A stretch of DNA of 64,000 nucleotides from Enterobacter sp. RIT418 (GTDB taxonomy: Bacteria > Pseudomonadota > Gammaproteobacteria > Enterobacterales > Enterobacteriaceae): positions 62,001-126,000 of the forward strand of contig NZ_QBJD02000006.1 in the NCBI RefSeq assembly GCF_003057745.1. Direction: 5' to 3'. The position numbers were made by a program, and so were the translations under genes. This document shows, one piece after another, positions 60,387 to 64,000 of this stretch (the first letter of the stretch is position 1; each line of letters begins with the position of its first letter). The notes below the pieces were generated by a model. It was given only the letters and a program-made list of their open reading frames with translations. It searched no databases and had not been told where the DNA came from.

Positions 60387-63005
60387 ATGCACCGTAATCA
60401 CAGTGAACGTATCATTGAAGGGAGGCTATCGTTAGCACCGCTCGCGATAGCCGTATCGAGCATGTTTGCATCCTATGATGCACGTGCAGACTATTACTTT
60501 AACCCTGCGTTTCTCTCCAGCGACCCCTCCGCGGTTGCCGATTTGTCACGCTTCAACGTTGCTGGACAAGCTCCCGGTAGCTATCGCGTCGATGTATGGC
60601 TGAACGACACCTTCCAGTCAACGCGAGACATCACCTTTAATGCACGCCAAAAAGAGGCCCCGGAAAATGATGATACCGGCCTTATCGCCTGCCTGACCTT
60701 AAAATCACTGGATGATTTAGGGGTCAATATTGAAGGTATACCGGCGTTAAAAGGGGTCGACCCCAATCGCTGCATTGATATTTCAGCCACAATTCCTGCC
60801 GCTACCGCGCGTTTTAACTTTGAGCAACAGCGGCTGGACATTAGCGTTCCTCAGGCCGCCATTCGAAGTAATGCGAAGGGCTATATCCCACCTGAACAAT
60901 GGGATAGCGGCATCAACGCGCTGTTTTTAAACTATAACTTTAGCGGATCAAACAGCCGCACTCAGGCCAATAATAGTGCGAGTACCAGGAACTATTTCCT
61001 CAACCTGAACAGCGGGTTGAACGTGGGGCCCTGGCGCCTGCGTGACTACTCAACCTGGAATTACACCCATTCTGGTTCTGATAGCTATCGTGAATGGCAG
61101 CACATCTCAACCTACGCGCAGCGGGCCATTATTCCGCTGAAGAGCCAGCTGACGGTTGGCGAAAACTACACCCCGTCGGATGTTTTTGACAGCCTCTCGT
61201 TCAAAGGGATTCAGCTTAATTCTGATGACAATATGCTGCCTGACAGCATGAAAGGTTTCGCACCAACCATCCGCGGTATCGCTCGCTCCAACGCGCAGGT
61301 CACCATCAAGCAGAACGACTATACGATCTATCAGAGCTATGTTCCGCCCGGCGCATTTGCTATTAACGACCTGTTCCCAACGTCATCGAGCGGTGACTTA
61401 ACGGTCGAGGTTAAAGAGGCGGATGGCAGCGTTAACGCCTACTCCGTCCCCTATTCTGCCGTGCCGGTGTTACAGCGTGAAGGCCGGATAAAATACGCCG
61501 CCACTGTCGCTAAGTATCGCAGTAACAGCAGCCAGCAAAACGAGCCGAACTTCGCCCAGGGAACCCTCATCTGGGGGCTTCCGAAGGGTTTTACGGCGTA
61601 TTCAGGCGCTCAACTGTCGTCAAACTACTCCGCCTTCGCCCTGGGTGGCGGGGTGAATATGGGAAACGTTGGCGCAATTTCACTGGATTTGACCCATGCA
61701 AGGAGTCAGCTTTCGGATGACTCGACCCACTCCGGCCAGTCGATACGCTTTTTATATGCAAAATCGCTGAACGCACTGGGCACTAACTTCCAGCTGCTGG
61801 GCTATCGTTATTCAACATCAGGTTTCTATACCCTGGATGAAACGACCTATAAGCAGATGCAGGGTTACGACACTGATAACGATACTGAATATAACGATGA
61901 TGGCCCCCCCATCTGGACTCAGTATTACAACCTTTACTACACCAAACGCGGCAAGCTGCAGTTCAACATTTCCCAGCAGTTTGCGGAATATGGTTCTATT
62001 TTCCTGGCGGGGAGTCAGCAGACGTACTGGCATACCGACAAGAAAAGCTCGTTGATGCAATTGGGCTATAGCGGAACCGCCTCTGGCGTGACGTACAACC
62101 TGAGCTACAACTACAGCAAATCCCCGGGGATGAGTGGTAGCGATAATATCTACTCCCTCACGCTCTCCCTGCCGCTGAGTTTATGGATGCATCCGGGCGG
62201 CGATGTCACTAAACGCCTCAACAGCATGTACGCCACCGCGGGGATGAGCACCGATAACCACGGCAAGACGTCAAATACGGCCGGGTTAAGCGGTACGCTG
62301 CTTGAAGACAATAACCTGAGCTACTCCATTCAGCAGGGTTATCAAAATCAGGGCAGCGGGGCCAATGGCTCGCTGAATACCGAATACGACAGCGCCTACG
62401 GTAACGTTAATGCCGGGTACAACTACAGCAATAACGGTGACTATCAGCAGGTTAACTACGGTCTTGACGGCGGCATTGTCGTCCACCGTGATGGCGTAAC
62501 GTTAAGCCAGCCGCTGGGCGAAACGAACGTCCTTATTGCCGCGCCGGGTGCCGGTAATATTAAAGTCGAGGAAGGTCAGGGCATTCACACCGATGCCCGG
62601 GGCTACGCCGTCGTGCCTTATGCAACAGCGTACCGTCGTAACCGACTGGCGCTCGATACCAACACGCTGGGTGACGATATAGACATTGATGAATCTGTCG
62701 CCCACGTTGTGCCAACGCAGGGCGCGCTGGTACGTGCAACCTTCAAGGCCCGCCAGGGCGCACGCGTGCTCTTTACGTTAACGCATAACGGCAAACCTGT
62801 ACCGTTTGGCGCCATCCTCGCGCGTGAGGATGACGGCGGCGATACCATCGTGGGTGAAAACGGTGAAGCCTATTTATCCGGATTGGATCCTGCTGGCCAC
62901 CTCCACGTTCAATGGGGTGAAGGCGAGCAAAATCAGTGTGACGCGAGCTACCAGATCCCCGAAACAAAACAAGCGCTGGTGCGTCTTAAAGCGGAGTGCA
63001 AATAA
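60387..63005 (+). CDS. FimD-like fimbrial usher, operon 3
   Basis: 872-residue usher with GGGAC before the ATG and a signal region ending ARA. DYYFNPAFLSSDPSAVADLSRF, SDVFDSLSFKGIQL, LPDSMKGFAPTIRG and GAFAINDLFPTSSSGDL repeat the motifs of the operon 2 usher, and the C-terminal disulphide domain ends LKAECK. The two ushers look like paralogues from a tandem duplication. The stop is directly followed by the GTG start of the adhesin gene. Confidence 0.94.
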   Translation: MHRNHSERIIEGRLSLAPLAIAVSSMFASYDARADYYFNPAFLSSDPSAVADLSRFNVAGQAPGSYRVDVWLNDTFQSTRDITFNARQKEAPENDDTGLIACLTLKSLDDLGVNIEGIPALKGVDPNRCIDISATIPAATARFNFEQQRLDISVPQAAIRSNAKGYIPPEQWDSGINALFLNYNFSGSNSRTQANNSASTRNYFLNLNSGLNVGPWRLRDYSTWNYTHSGSDSYREWQHISTYAQRAIIPLKSQLTVGENYTPSDVFDSLSFKGIQLNSDDNMLPDSMKGFAPTIRGIARSNAQVTIKQNDYTIYQSYVPPGAFAINDLFPTSSSGDLTVEVKEADGSVNAYSVPYSAVPVLQREGRIKYAATVAKYRSNSSQQNEPNFAQGTLIWGLPKGFTAYSGAQLSSNYSAFALGGGVNMGNVGAISLDLTHARSQLSDDSTHSGQSIRFLYAKSLNALGTNFQLLGYRYSTSGFYTLDETTYKQMQGYDTDNDTEYNDDGPPIWTQYYNLYYTKRGKLQFNISQQFAEYGSIFLAGSQQTYWHTDKKSSLMQLGYSGTASGVTYNLSYNYSKSPGMSGSDNIYSLTLSLPLSLWMHPGGDVTKRLNSMYATAGMSTDNHGKTSNTAGLSGTLLEDNNLSYSIQQGYQNQGSGANGSLNTEYDSAYGNVNAGYNYSNNGDYQQVNYGLDGGIVVHRDGVTLSQPLGETNVLIAAPGAGNIKVEEGQGIHTDARGYAVVPYATAYRRNRLALDTNTLGDDIDIDESVAHVVPTQGALVRATFKARQGARVLFTLTHNGKPVPFGAILAREDDGGDTIVGENGEAYLSGLDPAGHLHVQWGEGEQNQCDASYQIPETKQALVRLKAECK

Positions 63006-64000
63006 GTGAATTTACGTATTGCTGTATTATTAGCTGCATTATTAGCAGCTTCCAGCGCCCTGGCGGGCGTATGCCACAATGTCACTGATGCCATCTCGAT
63101 CGTTAACTATGACTTAACCACCACGCTGACCAAAGAACAGAACCAGCTGGGGCAGGCTGTAGAATTGAACAAAAGTCAGGATGTTGGAATTGAGGCAATA
63201 TGCCCTGATGAAGATCTTACCAATACTGACAGCCGTACCTACCGTTCGTACAGAACCGTATTTCCTGTCGTTTTGACCGAAGGACAATGGAAATATCTCA
63301 TACTTGATCCCGATTATATTATGGGAGCCATGAGCATTACCGACTCGGACATCGGGGTTTTCTACCCGCCGGGAGATTACATCCATATGGGGCGTAACAT
63401 TGCCGTTGAAAGAGGGAGACAGTTTAACATTTATGATTCAAATTTGATTTTTAGATTAAAGATAATTAAGCCATTTATTGGGACTATTGCTATTCCTTTA
63501 CGGACCATGTTTGATGTCTATGTCACAACGAACAATCAAGACCCGCTCAGTACAATCGTCTACCAAATTACCTATAGCGGCACCGTTACGGTACCGCAAA
63601 ACTGTACGATAAACGGTGGGCAGACCATCATGGTCGATTTGGGAAAATTCAACAGCGGAGCGTTCACCACCGCGGGTCAAAAGCCTTACAACGTGCGGGA
63701 AAAAACGTTCAATGTCCCTATCGAATGTAACGCCGACGTTCTTTCACCTGCACATCTGACATTACGTATGCAGGCCACGGCCAGTAGCGCTATTCCAGAT
63801 GCTATTTCAACAACCAACAGCGATGTGGGAATTATCATTACCGATCCGGCAGGCACCATTCTAAAACCGAATGATATTTCCAGCAGCACGGATTTTATGA
63901 CGGATACATCAGGCAAGGCGGATGTCACGTTAAAAGCGTATCCGATCAGCACGACGGGCAAACAGCCGCAGGAAGGCATTTTTACTGCGCTGGCCTGCTT
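63006..64000 (+). CDS. Two-domain fimbrial adhesin, operon 3 (partial at window end)
   Basis: An open frame begins with GTG at 63006, the base after the usher stop, and runs to the window end (331 codons) without a stop. The signal peptide MNLRIAVLLAALLAASSALA is followed by mature GVCHNVTDAI. The N-terminal domain reaches about residue 195; the pilin domain then begins YSGTVTVPQNCTINGGQ, with a second cysteine in VPIECN and a third in the last residues (TALAC). This is the usual adhesin architecture. The receptor is unknown. The start codon is GTG, and no other start lies near. Confidence 0.85.
   Translation, partial: MNLRIAVLLAALLAASSALAGVCHNVTDAISIVNYDLTTTLTKEQNQLGQAVELNKSQDVGIEAICPDEDLTNTDSRTYRSYRTVFPVVLTEGQWKYLILDPDYIMGAMSITDSDIGVFYPPGDYIHMGRNIAVERGRQFNIYDSNLIFRLKIIKPFIGTIAIPLRTMFDVYVTTNNQDPLSTIVYQITYSGTVTVPQNCTINGGQTIMVDLGKFNSGAFTTAGQKPYNVREKTFNVPIECNADVLSPAHLTLRMQATASSAIPDAISTTNSDVGIIITDPAGTILKPNDISSSTDFMTDTSGKADVTLKAYPISTTGKQPQEGIFTALAC

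Overview
The window is a chromosomal segment of a gamma-proteobacterium of the order Enterobacterales, most likely Enterobacter or a close relative. The core genes and their order follow the Escherichia coli parE to patA segment almost gene for gene (parE-yqiA-cpdA-yqiB-nudF, tolC-ygiB-ygiC, ygiD, zupT, ribB, ubiK, hldE-glnE-ygiF, ygiM, cca, uppP, folB, plsY, tsaD, rpsU-dnaG-rpoD, mug, ileX, yqjH, yqjI, aer, patA). Protein lengths match E. coli, while glgS-yqiJ-yqiK and ttdRABT are missing and other genes are added. The genus is an inference from gene content and from short palindromic repeats; no rRNA is present.

Layout. 1-4.7 kb: a divergent siderophore uptake locus, with two FecCD permeases and an ATPase on the minus strand and a TonB-dependent receptor on the plus strand. 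4.7-14.7 kb: conserved housekeeping genes (topoisomerase IV, cAMP phosphodiesterase, NudF, TolC with a strong marbox, ZupT). 15-19.9 kb: fimbrial operon 1, homologous to E. coli ygiL-yqiGHI but placed between zupT and ribB. 20-37.2 kb: riboflavin (ribB with an FMN riboswitch), heptose, nitrogen-regulation, tRNA-processing and lipid genes, and the rpsU-dnaG-rpoD operon. 37.3-39.9 kb: the ileX tRNA gene carries a small decayed integrated element. It has 46-bp attL/attR repeats, a broken P2-type integrase that has lost its catalytic tyrosine, and an AT-rich membrane-anchored protein with a HEPN-type motif. 40.1-47.8 kb: a J-domain-like coiled-coil protein, the metal-responsive yqjH/yqjI pair, two chemoreceptors with clear sigma-28 promoters (one inserted next to aer), and patA with a sigma-54 promoter.

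48.2-64 kb: a large fimbrial island. A CRP-like regulator of the IprA/YaiV type precedes operon 2: FimA-like pilin, FimI-like pilin, chaperone, usher, two-domain adhesin, two minor pilins, a second chaperone, then a PglL/Wzy_C-type membrane O-oligosaccharyltransferase whose start overlaps the chaperone stop. A 740-base non-coding stretch follows, then operon 3 (FimA-like pilin, chaperone, usher, adhesin cut by the window end), paralogous to operon 2.

The two most novel features are (a) an O-oligosaccharyltransferase-like enzyme translationally coupled to a chaperone-usher pilus operon, suggesting glycosylation of chaperone-usher pilins, and (b) the HEPN-motif cargo gene stranded at ileX behind a dead integrase, a candidate phage-defence gene. 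Both functions are inferred. Everything was read by eye, without database searches.
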